Assembly (NCBI GenBank): GCA_009103225.1
Contig: RHPI01001715.1
Span: 162,856-226,855 of the forward strand
DNA length: 64,000 bases
Origin: Chlorokybus atmophyticus
Lineage: Eukaryota; Streptophyta; Chlorokybophyceae; Chlorokybales; Chlorokybaceae
Reading direction: 5' to 3'
Part shown: positions 18,082-31,837 of the stretch, one piece after another
How positions within the stretch are numbered: position 1 is the first letter of the stretch
Layout: each line of letters begins with the position of its first letter
The notes under the pieces: model-generated
What the model saw: only the letters and a program-made list of their open reading frames with translations
The model's database searches: none
Told to the model about the DNA's origin: nothing
Position numbers and translations under genes: made by a program

Positions 18082-18660
18082 GGTGGTGGTGGTGAAGAGG
18101 GATGTGCGGCCTGAGCATGAGGAGAGTGTGAAGCAGCGGCTGCAGGAGTTGATGTCGGCCACCAGTGCGGATATCGGCGCGTCCACGGAGCCTGCCCCCA
18201 ACACGGCCGCAGCACAATGACAAACACTCGTGACAAACGCTTGTGCAAGGTGTCGCATGCACACGGCAGCGGCATGGTGTGGAGGTGCATGATGATGCGT
18301 GCAGGCTAGGGCTGCTTCCTATGCTGTGTGTATGTTTGCATGCATGCAGGAAGCGAAAAACAGACTGCACTTGCACCCATGCCGTGTGCATGAGCGACAG
18401 TGTGTGGAACATAATTGCGATGGGATTTGGTCTGCTCATGAAGTTGAATCTGCGTGAGGTGTGTGCGTGTTGGTGTATGTGAGCGTAGTTGTCAGAGCAT
18501 GCGTTAGTGCCGCCACCAAACGCATGAGAGTGCGTTGTGTCCTTAGGTGTGCACCTTTAATGGAGCGGTCTTGGTCGCCGTCCTGCAGCGCCCGAAGCGT
18601 GGCGGCCCTGCGCTCCGAGAATCCCGACGCGGACGCCGAAACCGACGCCGGACGCCCCAT
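14019..18660 (-). CDS. Wybutosine synthesis fusion: TYW3 - TYW2 - JmjC (TYW5-like) (11 exons, 1016 aa)
   Basis: Exons 18660-18555, 18191-17832, 17623-17276, 17117-16603, 16301-15900, 15827-15580, 15419-15218, 15122-14682, 14604-14440, 14364-14223 and 14140-14019 close in frame to 1016 aa. Residues ~1-230 match TYW3: an SIKGSVD block, a TLSSCSGR block, NDATLKYEPF, then the basic helical end. Residues ~280-690 match TYW2, the aminocarboxypropyl transferase: SAM-binding DLFAGIG at 516-522, the CDWNP block, and VKWYAPHVRHVVADI. Residues ~720-1016 are a JmjC domain, with iron ligands in THYD (H864, D866) and WMHNV (H939) and the NADPVAA end. In known systems TYW2 and TYW3 act in turn on tRNA-Phe position 37, and TYW5 hydroxylates the product. 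Poly-Thr/Asn runs interrupt TYW3 near residue 75 and the linker before JmjC. No other TYW gene is in the window. Confidence 0.9.
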
Positions 18661-18789
18661 GATGGGTGAGAAGCACGCCGGCACCGCCACCGCCGCCGCC
18701 GCCGCCGCTGCGACGGTCTGGAGTGAAGGGTGTAGGACGTAAGTATGTTTGGACCAAAATGCCAGTCCACAACGTCGCGGCCGTTCCGT

Positions 18790-20660
18790 TCAGTTCTGAA
18801 AGGAAGTCCCAGTCTGTTCAGGTGTCCTATGCATGGGCGGTGGAGGAGGCATGGTGTCCACGCATGGCTCGGCCACCATCGACTCTGCCGCGTGCGTTTT
18901 CTGGAGGGCTGTACAGACCACACAATCAGTATTGGCATCATGGATGTCTGATACTGACAGCGCATGCATGTGCATTACATACTGGACATGCTGTCATCAC
19001 TCACCAGCACCATTATCTCCTCAGCAAGTGCCCGATCAGCGGTAGAGGTCAACTGTGTTGATGTTGCATGAATATCTCCGGTCTTCCTGCCCTTATGACG
19101 TGCCTGATGACCAGCTTTGATGTCCAGATTATCGATAGATGCTAGCACATGAGTCGTGAGCCGTGCCTGCAGATGCGACACAGAGTTGAGATTATGAGAG
19201 CCTGAGTGTGTATGTGGCGATCGATGTAACTGCGGCCAACTGTCACCCCCACTCGGTTGAGAGTTCCAATCAACTGGTTGCTTTTAAGGTGGGTGTCAAC
19301 TTCGTTATTGACTATTAGCTGGATGGGCGAATAGGCGAACTTGCTCCTCGCATACAAGGTAGAGTGCAACAAGAACGGTGTCTTGTTGCGTAGCATCGTC
19401 AAGGCACGTGCCCTTTGCGGGCCAGGCACAGGTGCTCACTCCATCTGTCTGTAGCCGGTGAGTGTTCCAAAGAAAAAACTGTCGCACTACAAGACCGCAA
19501 CTCTCCCACTCAGCTTGCCAATCCACACGGCAAAGGTCAGAGTCCATTTTATTGCGCTCCACATGCCGTTGCCTCTCCACCTTCATCACCCTGGTCAGCG
19601 TGCGCAAGACAGCATCGGATAGTTCGTCTCCATCAACTGCACTATTACTTTTACACCCTGTCTGGTGCTAGCAGGCACTTCGGTAACCCTCATGCCGCGA
19701 CGCTGAAGGCATGCTAGCTTCATCGGCCCAGGCAGCAATCATGAGTGTGCCTTGTTGCTGGCACCAGTCACCACCACCACAGCCCCCGGCAGGCGCTGAA
19801 GCACCGCTCGCACATGAACACCGGCAGGGGTGATGTGATAATTGACTGCGACAGTATGCCGAAAGACAACTGCATCGCGTTGCAGCAGCTGGGATGCCAC
19901 ATCTCTCACAGCACACGCCAGAGGCACACTGCACATTCCTCATTTGCTGCATTATTGACGTCATCTTCAAACAACTGCCGCACCTCGTCCGCAATGCATG
20001 CATCATGCTGAGATGGCTGTAAGGACCTATTGGTCCTCAAAGTCTCACGCAATTCAGTGATCACATCTTCCAGCTCAACCAACTTGCCCCGATAACCCTC
20101 CACGTCGTGTCCAACCTTCAGTCTATATCTCCTCTTTGCGTTGCATGCATCTGTTGCCTCACGCACACTAGTTTCCAACATCATGATACATGATTGCCAT
20201 CAATCATCCTGGCCCTAGTACATAGTCATCAGACAGGAATATGTTACAACACCAAACTTGCCTCCACATGCAAATGTACACCATCCAACTCCTCCTCCAG
20301 ATGCCGCATAGCACATGCGGCATCCTGGCGGCGCTTGCCATCTTGGCTGACATGTCTGCTGAGCTGACAGCGTATGCTCTCGCAATTCCTATACCACGGA
20401 GCTTAGAGTAAGTAGCACTCCCTATGCTGCTGACCTGACGGCGTATGCTACACATGGCTACACTCACCTCACACTGTCTGCGCAACATCAACACCTTTAG
20501 CTGAGATTCACGCAAGGGACTGCTGCTGTCGTGGCATTGTTTGGTCTCCACCGCATGCAGTGCAGCGCGCACGGATTGTAAGTCCTGGCTCACTTAGTCT
20601 CTATCTTGTATGACCGCGGCAAGCTCTACACGCAATCCTTGCAATTCCTGCCTTGAGCAT
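18790..20660 (-). other. Unresolved coding-like region: coiled-coil pieces and a possible DUF6589-like block
   Basis: Several open blocks on this strand look protein-coding but do not join cleanly. Around 20580-20460 and 20390-20250 lie coiled-coil pieces (for example RHLEEELDGVHLHVEA). 20170-19930 has a longer Glu/Arg-rich coil ending in EECAVCL. 19620-19440 and 19430-19200 hold blocks such as LLHSTLYARSKFAYSP and TLNRVGVTVGR. 19166-19005 (IDNLDIKAGHQARHKG) has a good acceptor and donor. The latter blocks recall DUF6589 proteins of fungi and algae, from memory only. Frame breaks and an in-frame TAA near 20600 suggest decay, or exons I could not place. It starts just upstream of the TYW fusion gene. 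Confidence 0.3.
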
Positions 20661-21106
20661 TGGATGTAGACACACAGTCGCACACGGTTGCATATGTTTG
20701 CAAGTTTGTGTAGCTATCTGCCATGTATAGAACAGCGCATCCAGTCCACTCATTGCAGCGTGCATGCATTACTAGATCTTATACAAGCAGGCACTGCATG
20801 AGACATAACTTGCAAACACACACTTAGCCAGATATGGATGAGTTGTTTTTGCTTTGCAGCTGCATTGTGTGTGCCCAGGTAGCATGGTGTAACAATATCA
20901 CAGCTGCTTTTATCAACAACCAAGTATCTTAAGCTCGCTAAAAACGCGGGTCTGCTTGTGCGCATCATTCGCATGCACATTACCAGGCCCAACTTGGTCT
21001 GCACAGACAACATCCATAAGACAGGGTGTGACGACACTATATAGACATTTATTACATCGAGTACGCTATACCGTCACCTACAGAACATGCATGCGGATAG
21101 CTCGAG

Positions 21107-21209
21107 TGCTCTGACTATGACACAATACATTACTAGCCTGAGCGGCTCGGTCTAGTCATGTATTGTGTCATAGTCAGAGCATTGCCAAGTGGGCGCTGAG
21201 CGCCCACCT
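21107..21209. repeat. Foldback element: 24-bp perfect inverted repeat plus a second palindrome
   Basis: The arm TGCTCTGACTATGACACAATACAT (21107-21130; first 20: TGCTCTGACTATGACACAAT) is matched exactly in reverse complement at 21158-21181 across a 27-nt loop that is itself partly symmetric. Directly after it, GTGGGCGCT-G-AGCGCCCAC forms another perfect hairpin (about 21189-21207). A MITE-like or foldback origin is possible; no target duplication was identified. Confidence 0.85.
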
Positions 21210-21417
21210 GGTAATGTGCCTAGTGGTGTCTTGGGAGCTATAGGGACTCCCCTCGCAGCGTTGTTCATTCGAGAGTGGGTTGAACCAAACACGAAACGAT
21301 TCCCATGTCTATCGGTGCAACAGTTTGCAGGCGGAGTCTAGTGTAGTGCAGCACTACCAAGCACCTGCTGTTGCAGATCTGGTTGATAGTGCTTTTGCTT
21401 CTTGCGCAGCCGAGACG

Positions 21418-22003
21418 CTACACGAGGGAAGTCTCCTGGTCCTCCTCCTCATCCGACTCCCCCAACTCAACATCATCCTGCTACGCATTGGCCATGATGC
21501 GGCGTCAGTTGCCAAACACGTCCACTACTGCCAGATGCAACATACACAGTCAGAATGTCACCTGAGCACCAAATACAGAGTGTTTGCCTGACTGAAGCAG
21601 AGGGACATCCTGCGCAACAACTCAGTAACACAGAGTACCACTTCATCAATGCACATTACACACATATCATAGGCAACGTGCACGACAGTGGACACAAGCT
21701 TCAAAGCATACTATACACACATGTGCGCCCAACTGACAACCATACACTCGCCCCACATATCGAGCACAAAACCAAAATGTCGCCTTGCCATCACCAAGTC
21801 TTCTCGTAGGTCAATGCATGTACAAATACCCCTGTAGCGTTCATTATCGTCTTCAACAGACCACACCCCTTCGTCAACTGCTGGATGTAATGCTTATCCT
21901 CCGCCCGGCGTCGTTTGGCAAAGTCGCGCTGGTTGTCAATGCGACCCATCCTCGCAGCCTCGACAGCCTCGAGCTGTCGACGCTGCTCCTCGATCAGCAA
22001 CGC
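21418..22003 (-). CDS. Small hypothetical protein with basic helix and acidic tail (start unresolved)
   Basis: An exon running down to 21830 encodes a highly charged helix (EEQRRQLEAVEAARMGR..., then FAKRRRAEDKHYIQQL) and has a usable phase-0 donor (GGG|GTATTT). A terminal exon 21477-21418, after a GCAG acceptor, encodes DDVELGESDEEEDQETSLV and a stop. Joined, they give a short protein with a basic coil and acidic end. The start is unclear: an ATG in a GGC-repeat context near 22019 runs into a stop, and an internal ATG at about 21952 is an alternative. The family was not recognised. Confidence 0.35.
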
Positions 22004-22678
22004 CCAGCCTCGTCAGCCATCACCGCCGCCGCCGCCACCGCCGCCACCGCCGCCACCACCTACTTCCTGGGTACAATTATCGCCCGCAAACAACCCGCCA
22101 CACACACAATTGAACTGTCAAACCGCCGTTGCCCAGCGGTATATCAACTCTCGCGCTACGTAACACCAGTACTTTATCGACACTGAGCAACGCTGGCCTA
22201 AAACGACACTAAACACCAAACACACCTATCTGTTAATGCAACACAATTAACTACCAGCCGTTGGCAAACATAGTACTACTTAACAACATCGTCGACAACA
22301 AGCGCTGTACGCGCCCACAACTGTCAATTACTGCTGCTTGAGCACCTCTCACGCTCTACATACGTTGCCAGCCTTCATTGCAGCCGTCCATTTCCTCAAA
22401 TCTGCCATAGGGAAGCCGTCTGGCGTTTATAAGTCCCAGACCTGCATACCGCGAACACCATCAATAATAGGATTTGAGACATAGGTAGTCACCATAAACT
22501 TGCACTTTTCGAGTTGTATACATCAATTGATGTGGTCGTCGTCTCTTGCCTAATAGCCTAAGGTACGATTATGGTTGTGCTCAGCCAAATGACAACAACC
22601 GATGACAGCATAGACAACGTACACCCGCACGTGCACGCGCACACACACGCGCGCGCACATGCACAAGCACACACATGC

Positions 22679-24756
<2,078 letters not shown>

Positions 24757-27700
24757 CTAGTCATTGTTTGCATCTTCCTGGGCAAGCTTCTCATTTAGCA
24801 TTGCGTTTAATCGGCGTTCCAGTTCCACATTCCGCTGCTTCATTGACTGATTCTCTTCCATTAGGGAGGCAACCTGTGAGTGCACCCATTGTCTCCTTCA
24901 GCACAATGGTCGCGCATCGCATCATGAAAGCAAGCAATTGCAGCAAGGATGCAAGCAATGAACCTGTTGCTGAAGCTCCTGTATCCTCTGCAAAAGCTCC
25001 AACTCGTTGTGCACATCAAACATCCCAGCCCGGCCGCGCATGGCCAGCATATGCTGTGTGTCAAACTGCTAACACCATTGCTGTTGTTAGATAGACATGC
25101 AGAGGTACTGACCAGCATGATGCACGATGAGCAGCAAAGCTACAACAACATGTTGCAGCATCACTTACATGCAGTGGAGGGAGCTGACGGATGGGATGCC
25201 CATCTGCGCCAGGTGCAACGCCTGTTCCAGACGTCAATGCGCCAATCAATGTATTCAGCGTCTGCTGCTGCTGTGCGGAGGCTTCAAGCAAGCTTTGCAG
25301 CTGGCAGAAAGCATACACACAGTCAATTACTGTTTATTGTTGCATCATTGCAAAGCAACACGATAGCCCAACAAAGAGAAACAATCACACTGTGCATGGC
25401 ACATGGGCGGTACATCACATTTGTTCAGACCTGGGGCATGATTTGCTCCGGAGGCATAGATGACTGATGTGACAGATTTGCAGCCGCCTATGCATCAAGC
25501 TGCGGTTAGCAATGGTCTCTTTAACGCGCCCATGTAACAAAAACATCAGACGCCTACCTGTGCCTGCGAATCGTACTCTGCCTGTCTTACAGAGCTGGAG
25601 GCAACCAGCGGAGGTGTGGTGCTTCGGGCCTAACACCACAGGCAAGTAGGTCAGGATCAACTGCTGGCCATGCATTGCATTCATAAAGCTTGTCTGACTG
25701 TCAAACGCAACGCAGATGGCATGCAACCTGAGGGAGAGGCGCGCGAGACGGCACATCATTGACCGAAAGGGATTTATGGAGGGAGGTGCTTGATTTTAAA
25801 GTGGGTGACGATGGGCTTGGCTGATCATCACTGGTCACAGAGAAGCGACCACGTCGGACACCCTGGGACGCTGCCTGAGACATGGCCTGCATCGCGACCT
25901 CTGCGCGATCGTCATGAGACTCGGGCGATAGCAAGGGTCCGTCATAAATGTCAAACCTTCCGCGATGCTGAGGGGCCTTGGCCACTTGCACCGGAGGGCT
26001 GGGAGCAGTGGGGGCACGCCTGGGTGCCATGCCCTGCGGCACACCTTGTAGCACACCTGGGGGAAGCATGCGGGCCTGCACATGCAACACTACAAAATGA
26101 GCGCCAATACAAACAGACAGCCACTGACAAGGCCTGTCCTACAGTGCACGCAACTCATGTCTGACTAAGTGGTTCCTTATAACTAGCAGGGGCAGAAGCT
26201 GTCCACTAGAAGCAATTGCATTTGAACCACTCTCAACATTCACATCTTTTACTCATCTCCACAGGCCAATGGTCAACAACCACAACGACCACGACGGGCA
26301 GTAATGGACAAAGTGAGCCCATACACATGTGATTTGAGACAGTGTATGTTGGTTGCTGCTGAACGAAGCCAGTCTCGAGTATGGGTGAATGGGATCATGG
26401 TGCAATAGTGTGCAAGGGTCGCACAGGCATGCAAGAGTGTGTTACCGCATCAAACGCCTGAGGTGGCGGTGCGAGCTGAGCGAGCTGTGCAGACTGAGCT
26501 GCTTGCAGCTCATCGGCTGGCTCTTCGGGAATGGTCGCCGGGTGACGCTCAATCAACTCACCGGATTCATCCAGGTTTGCGGCCTCCTTCTTTAGGTCGT
26601 CCAAGTCAAAGTTCCACCCTGAAATACCCTTCTGATAATTTTCAAGCGATTTCTGCTGCTCATCTTCTGGAGGCCCGCCCCGCATAGCTGCCACCAACTC
26701 CTTTTGCCTTCGCACACGTTCACCAAGAGAGGGGAGCCCTTCGAGCAACGCCTTCACCAGGTAGTCTGAACTGTGCGCATGCTTGAAGAAGCTCATTTTC
26801 AACAACTTCTCTGCCGAGGGTCGCTTTGCGGGGTCTTTCACCAGGCACTTGTCCACCACCTCCCTAAAGTCCTTGGAAAACCGACCTTTGTGTCCTTCCT
26901 GCTGCAGTGTGGGCGGTGCACCCTGGAGTGTCATCAGCAGCACCTTCATTGGAGGATACTTTGAGAATGGTGCATGCCCGTGCGCCAACTCGAGGCACGT
27001 GATACCAAAACTCCAAATGTCGGCTCGCCAGTCATAGCCGTGCACCTGCGCAGTTGCAAGCTTATGAGAACCTGCATGCTGTCAAACTGTGGGACAGCAG
27101 AAGCGCATGCACGTAATGTGAGCAGCATACCTGCTCCATGACCTCCGGTGCCATCCAATGTGGAGTTCCCACAAAGGTTTGACGCTGCATCTTGCGATCT
27201 GCGCCCTCCGCTAACGCAGCCGAAACACCAAAGTCTGCCAGCTTCACGGTGCCGTCCAGGTCGACCAGAATGTTGCCGGCCTTTATATCACGATGGATGT
27301 TGCCTGATCTATGGAGGTAGTCCAAGCCCTTCAGAGCCTCCTTCAGTATCGTTGCAATCACTGGCTCTTTCAAACCCTGTCCAGATATGTACTGTGAATG
27401 TGCACCCACGGGTCGTTACAACTATTGTGCAACGCGTCGATGCTGTCATCAAGCTTACTTGATAAACACCCAACAGACTACACCGATGCTGCTGTGTCAA
27501 GAATGCAACTAACTGTCGACCAAACGTCTAACTTGTCATCCATGTAGCTGCATACATATCCGCCCTTGCAGTGCTGACTTGCAGCTTGATCGGACAAAAG
27601 CTGCATCCATACATGCATGCATACATGTATACATGCATGCATGCATGCATGCGTGCATGCATGCGTATAGCGCGACGTGACACCGATGACATGCCTGAGG

Positions 27701-28066
27701 GTAGGCATATTTCATTATGTGAAGGACAGATCCAGCGGCCAGGTAGGGCATGACGATGTAGAGGAGGTGACCCGTGATGAAGGAGGCCAGGGCCCGCACG
27801 ACGTTGGGGTGGTTAATCATGCTCATGGTGAGAGCCTCCTTGCGCACACCGTCCAGCGACCCCAGGCAGCGCTCCAGGTCCATCACCTTGACAGCGACCG
27901 TCTCGTTGAGAGGGACGCATTTGGCCTTCCAGACAACTGAGCTGACGCCTGTACCGCTCTCCTCAAGCAGCACATAAGCGTCGGCTGTGGTGGGGTACAT
28001 TTTCCTGCCGTCGCTTGCGCTGCCGAGCGTCAAAGAGCCGGCGGACGGCATCGGGTGCAGCGCCAT
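24757..28066 (-). CDS. STE20-family Ser/Thr protein kinase, plant BLUS1/SPAK-OSR1 type (nine exons, 677 aa)
   Basis: Exons 28066-27695, 27376-27131, 27045-26446, 26075-25728, 25629-25558, 25487-25431, 25300-25169, 25053-24964 and 24873-24757 join to 677 aa; every intron is phase 0. The kinase domain spans about 30-300: ATP-site Lys60 (VAVK), Glu77, HRD at 152-154, DFG at 172-174, [12 protein letters not shown] activation segment, then [13 protein letters not shown] and the [14 protein letters not shown] stretch typical of plant STE20 kinases. Further on are [11 protein letters not shown] (about 480-490), found in the same plant family, and a C-terminal coiled coil ([12 protein letters not shown]). 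Intron 1 is GC-AG (CAG|GCATGT). Plant relatives act in blue-light and ion signalling; the substrate here is unknown. It shares a 422-bp promoter region with PRP18. Confidence 0.9.
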
Positions 28067-28488
28067 GGCTGCAGCCCTCGGCCTTTACAGCGGCGGGTGG
28101 TCCGCAAAACCCTCGCCCACCACCACCACCAGGCTGCCGCTTACCCCTTCTCTAACCTCTCAACCAAACCCTAATCACAACGCAGCAGCTGCATGCGGCT
28201 CCATAGCACGCCGTAGACAGCAAAAAGAGGAGGCGACAACAGCGCGCAGGCTATTCTCCTAACCACCACGGCTACCACGCCACGCCCGGCGCCAACGGCA
28301 CCGCCGCCGCCCAGCAGGCGTCCCGTTCACCTGCAAACAGGGCTATGGCTGCAGGGTGGAGAGCGAGTGCGCACAGCTTGTGCGCCATCGCACATCGCAA
28401 GCGCACAAACCCTAACCCTAAAACTTGGGAGTAGGAAGTGTCGTAAGAAAGCACACGTGGCGGTGCCGGTGGCGGCGGCGGCCTAGGC
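28067..28488. promoter_or_regulatory. Bidirectional promoter with telo-box motifs (kinase / PRP18)
   Basis: 422 bp separate the two diverging start codons. AAACCCTAA lies at 28166-28174 and a doubled form, AAACCCTAACCCTAAAAC, at 28407-28424. In plants the telo-box AAACCCTA is a known promoter element of translation and proliferation genes. No TATA box was seen. Confidence 0.6.
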
Positions 28489-30808
28489 ATGGACAAGCTG
28501 CGGGAGGAGCTGGAGCGCAAGCGCAAGGCTATACATGCCGAGTTTGGTGGAAAAAAGTACGTAAAGCGCGCCGATATTGAGGCCAAACGGCTTCAGGAGC
28601 AGCGGGGGAAGGAGCAGCATGAACGGGAGCTCAAGGTGAGACGCACGCAGCTTCTGCGTTGTCTGGATCTTTGTGCAAACGCCACCCCTGTATCAAATTT
28701 CCTTTGTGTCCTCAGCCTTCTTCAGATCATCGCTGTGAATAGCTACCGTTGTAGGTAAAAGCACCATGCGCCATGTCACGTGCGTGCACATGACCTGGTA
28801 TGCGAGCCCCAACGAGCGAGCACTGAATGCTTGCAGCCTGCATGCTAGTCAGCTGCGCCACTTGACACTCAGCGTTACACGCGCGCAGCCGCGAAAAGAT
28901 GTGCTGGTGTTTGTTAGTTGTTGGGCGTATTGCATGACATTTGCTCTTGCTGTGGATTTGTCTGCGTCCATAGCAGCAGCGACTGACTTGCGTTTCGTGC
29001 TATTGGCAGGAGCAACGGCACAAAGAGCGACTTGGCGATGTGAGTTACGCTGCTCATTGCAAGTTGATACGAACTGTCTGTGCTGTCATCGCCAATACTA
29101 TCTCGGACCGACTGCACGCACTGCTGCTGTGAACTCCCTAGCTTGTAGATTGCGTTGACCACCTTGTGCACTTATTGTTTTGCACTGCCCTCAACATATG
29201 ACTTGCAGAGCGGTGCTGTGAGCAGCGGCGACGAGGGTAAGACACAGCCGGGCAGTCTACGGCTGCGATCTGATGATGAGGTGAATAAAGATGCTGCCAG
29301 TGCAGTGCCTTTGTGCACGTCGTCAGATGTTCATGGTTATCATTCGAATAGGGTCATGGCGATGGTGAGGAGGAGAAGCTTACCAACACGGAGGTCATTC
29401 GTCGCCTCCGCCTGCTCGAGGAGCCAGCCATCCTCTTTGGAGAGGCATGTTCCAATGTTAAACATTTCAGTGTGCAATAGCTGTAAACCTATTAGCATGT
29501 TTGGCTAGATACTCGTAGCGGGTTACACAGTGACTGACACCTGTAGCATGGTACAGAACGAGGAGCAAAGGCGCCAACGGTTGCAAAGGCTCACGGATGA
29601 GCGGCAGGCGCAAGATTCGGGGTTGATGAAGGGGCAGCGTACTGACTTTTTTAGGACTATGGCAGAGCTCGCTAATGCAAAGCAAGAGAAGCGGGATAAG
29701 AAGGACAAGAAGGGTAAAAAGAAAGATGCCGTGCCAGCGGTGGCTGGCCCCGACACGGAGGCCGACGCAGCTGCGGATGAAGCTGCAGCTGCTGAAAAGG
29801 CCAAAAAGTTTGCGAAGCTTAAAGAGAAGAACCTGGACACTCTCTGCAAAGAAGACCGCGTCATGTTCTTCTTCAAGGTACCAGCCCTCTACAGCGTGCA
29901 GATGCTAAGCAGTATTGCATGCTGCTGCATTGCTGCTGATGGTTGTCTGCGCGACAGCAAAAGATGGCAGAGTGGGAAGAAGACTTGGATGACAGGCCGG
30001 AGGCAGAAAAGCGGACAGCTAATGGAAAATCTGCGACAGCGACGCATATGCAGTGCAAGTCTTATTTCAAGCCACTGTTCAAGGCATGTCGTCAGCGGGT
30101 ATGATGACAATGATGCAACATTGCATTGAGCGCAATGGTTGGCCCACATTGCATGCAAAGGCTTTGTGCAGAGCAAGCTGCTCACTTGTCTTGTGCAGAA
30201 TGTTCCAAGCGATATTCTGCGGGCACTGGACGACATGATAAGAATGTTGCAGAAGCGCGATTACTTGCAAGCAGCTGATACATATGTCCGCTTGGTAAGT
30301 GTGTTGTCTTTCAATAATACTTTGGACAGCGGCGAACATTACGGAGCTCATCGTCTAATGCATCAGGCCATTGGTAACGCTCCTTGGCCTATTGGTGTCA
30401 CTATGGTTGGTATCCACGAGCGATCTGCGCGAGAGAAGATTCACTCCACCTCTGTGGCCCGTATCCTGCTGTGGATTGGTTGTGTCGTAATTCTTGTTGT
30501 GCCTGCATTGCATCGCTGTGGTGTTGATATGCAAGTCGACTGTTACATGCAGTCGGTGCGTTGCATCCCGTTGTGATGTGTATGCACAGCAGCACTCAAT
30601 ACCTGCTGTCATGGTTTCCCCTTGACCCTTGCTTGCAGATGTCATGAACGATGAAACCACGCGCAAGTATCTGCAGTCTGTCAAGCGAGTCATGACCTTC
30701 TGCCAGAGGAAGTACGCGGCGGATCCATCTAGATGCATGGAGTACAATGCAATTCCGGACCCCATCGCACACTCAGAACCGACGCTTGCTTTGGAGAATG
30801 GAAATTAA
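28489..30808 (+). CDS. PRP18: Pre-mRNA splicing factor 18 (nine exons, 382 aa)
   Basis: Exons 28489-28635, 29010-29039, 29209-29280, 29352-29444, 29557-29877, 29958-30083, 30199-30294, 30367-30460 and 30639-30808 join to 382 aa. The N-terminus is the PRP4-like helix (MDKLREELERKRK). The TNTEVIRRLRLLEEPAILFGE block is the PRP4/SFM motif. The C-terminal Prp18 domain holds NVPSDILRALDDMI and the hallmark AIGNAPWPIGVTMVGIHERS. PRP18 acts in the second catalytic step of splicing with U5 snRNP and SLU7. Exon 2 is only 30 nt. Introns 4 and 6 use GC donors (GAG|GCATGT, AAG|GCATGT). The Lys/Ala-rich exon 5 linker is longer than in animals. Identity is firm. Confidence 0.93.
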
Positions 30809-31837
30809 GGCTGACGAGTTGAAGTCCTGTACGTTACAGCTGCTGGATGGATGTTTTATTGCTTGGCACCCTTTTAGTTTGCAACCGTGACTGACACAGG
30901 CCAGTCTATGTGAATATGCAGCCCATAGCTTCACAATTAGACACTTGGCTCGTGCGCTGGTGGCCAATGGTCATTGGCATTCATGGCATGATGATTATGT
31001 TGCGCTATGTACCTCTTGCACATAACATGTTGCTGTCATGTGGCACTGCATATGTCTCAAAACTGATAGCCCAGCTGTCCTTGCTTGGATGCATTGCACA
31101 AGACAGTGACTGATCAATTGGGTATGATTTCTGTACGTTGTGTGGCTGTCTTGCTGTGCCCCTACAACCCTGCGACTGTCGCCGATGCACTGATGGCACA
31201 GGTTTGGCCTGGTGAATAGGATATGCGAGCTGCGCAATAGCGGACGCTGCTGGTTATTGTAAGGTGTTGTTGTGGTGATGCTGGCTGTTGTTGTTTGTAG
31301 ACAGGTTGTGTATTGCGCATGGTTGTGCCGGGTTCTTAGGCATGGTTATTGGACTGTTGTTGTAGTAATTTGTTTGATTTGGTGGTGACAAATGGAGTTG
31401 TGCTGCACAGTAGCGTCCATGTTGGCACTGGTGCATGGCTTCATCAGCCTTGCCATATGTGGACAACATCAGACGACAGCCTCCCATGCACCTCTGGATG
31501 CAGCACTGAGACAGCTTCATACAACGCCGCGCGCACAACCAATTACCTACAAAGCACAAATCCATGCTCGCGAACAACTGCAACAGAATGTCACAAATGC
31601 GAAGCAATCGTGCTGATAACAGATCACACTGTGATGAGCATAAAGAGAACTGTTGCTAGCGGCAGCTACATCTGGGCAGTGCCTCCAATTCAACGCACTG
31701 CAGCGAGAGTGTCTACCACTAAGTTGGGGGGTTGCAATACACAAGGACGATGATTATCGTGATGGTCCAGCGCGCAATCTTGCTAACATCTCAAGGCAAT
31801 GTTCTGATCTGTTCTGTTGTTGCTCTGTTCCAACTGC
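30809..31837. other. Convergent 3' region between PRP18 and eS27
   Basis: About 1 kb separates two converging stop codons. No coding exon was recognised. It includes a (TTG)-rich stretch near 31260-31300. Both polyadenylation sites should lie here; no TGTAA signal stood out. Confidence 0.5.

Noticed and set aside
20597-20600. In-frame TAA inside a coiled-coil block, possible stop reassignment to Gln as in some ulvophyte algae
   Set aside because: Well-supported genes here (eS27, PRP18, kinase, eEF1B gamma) end at TGA, TAA or TAG where their families end, so the standard code is used.
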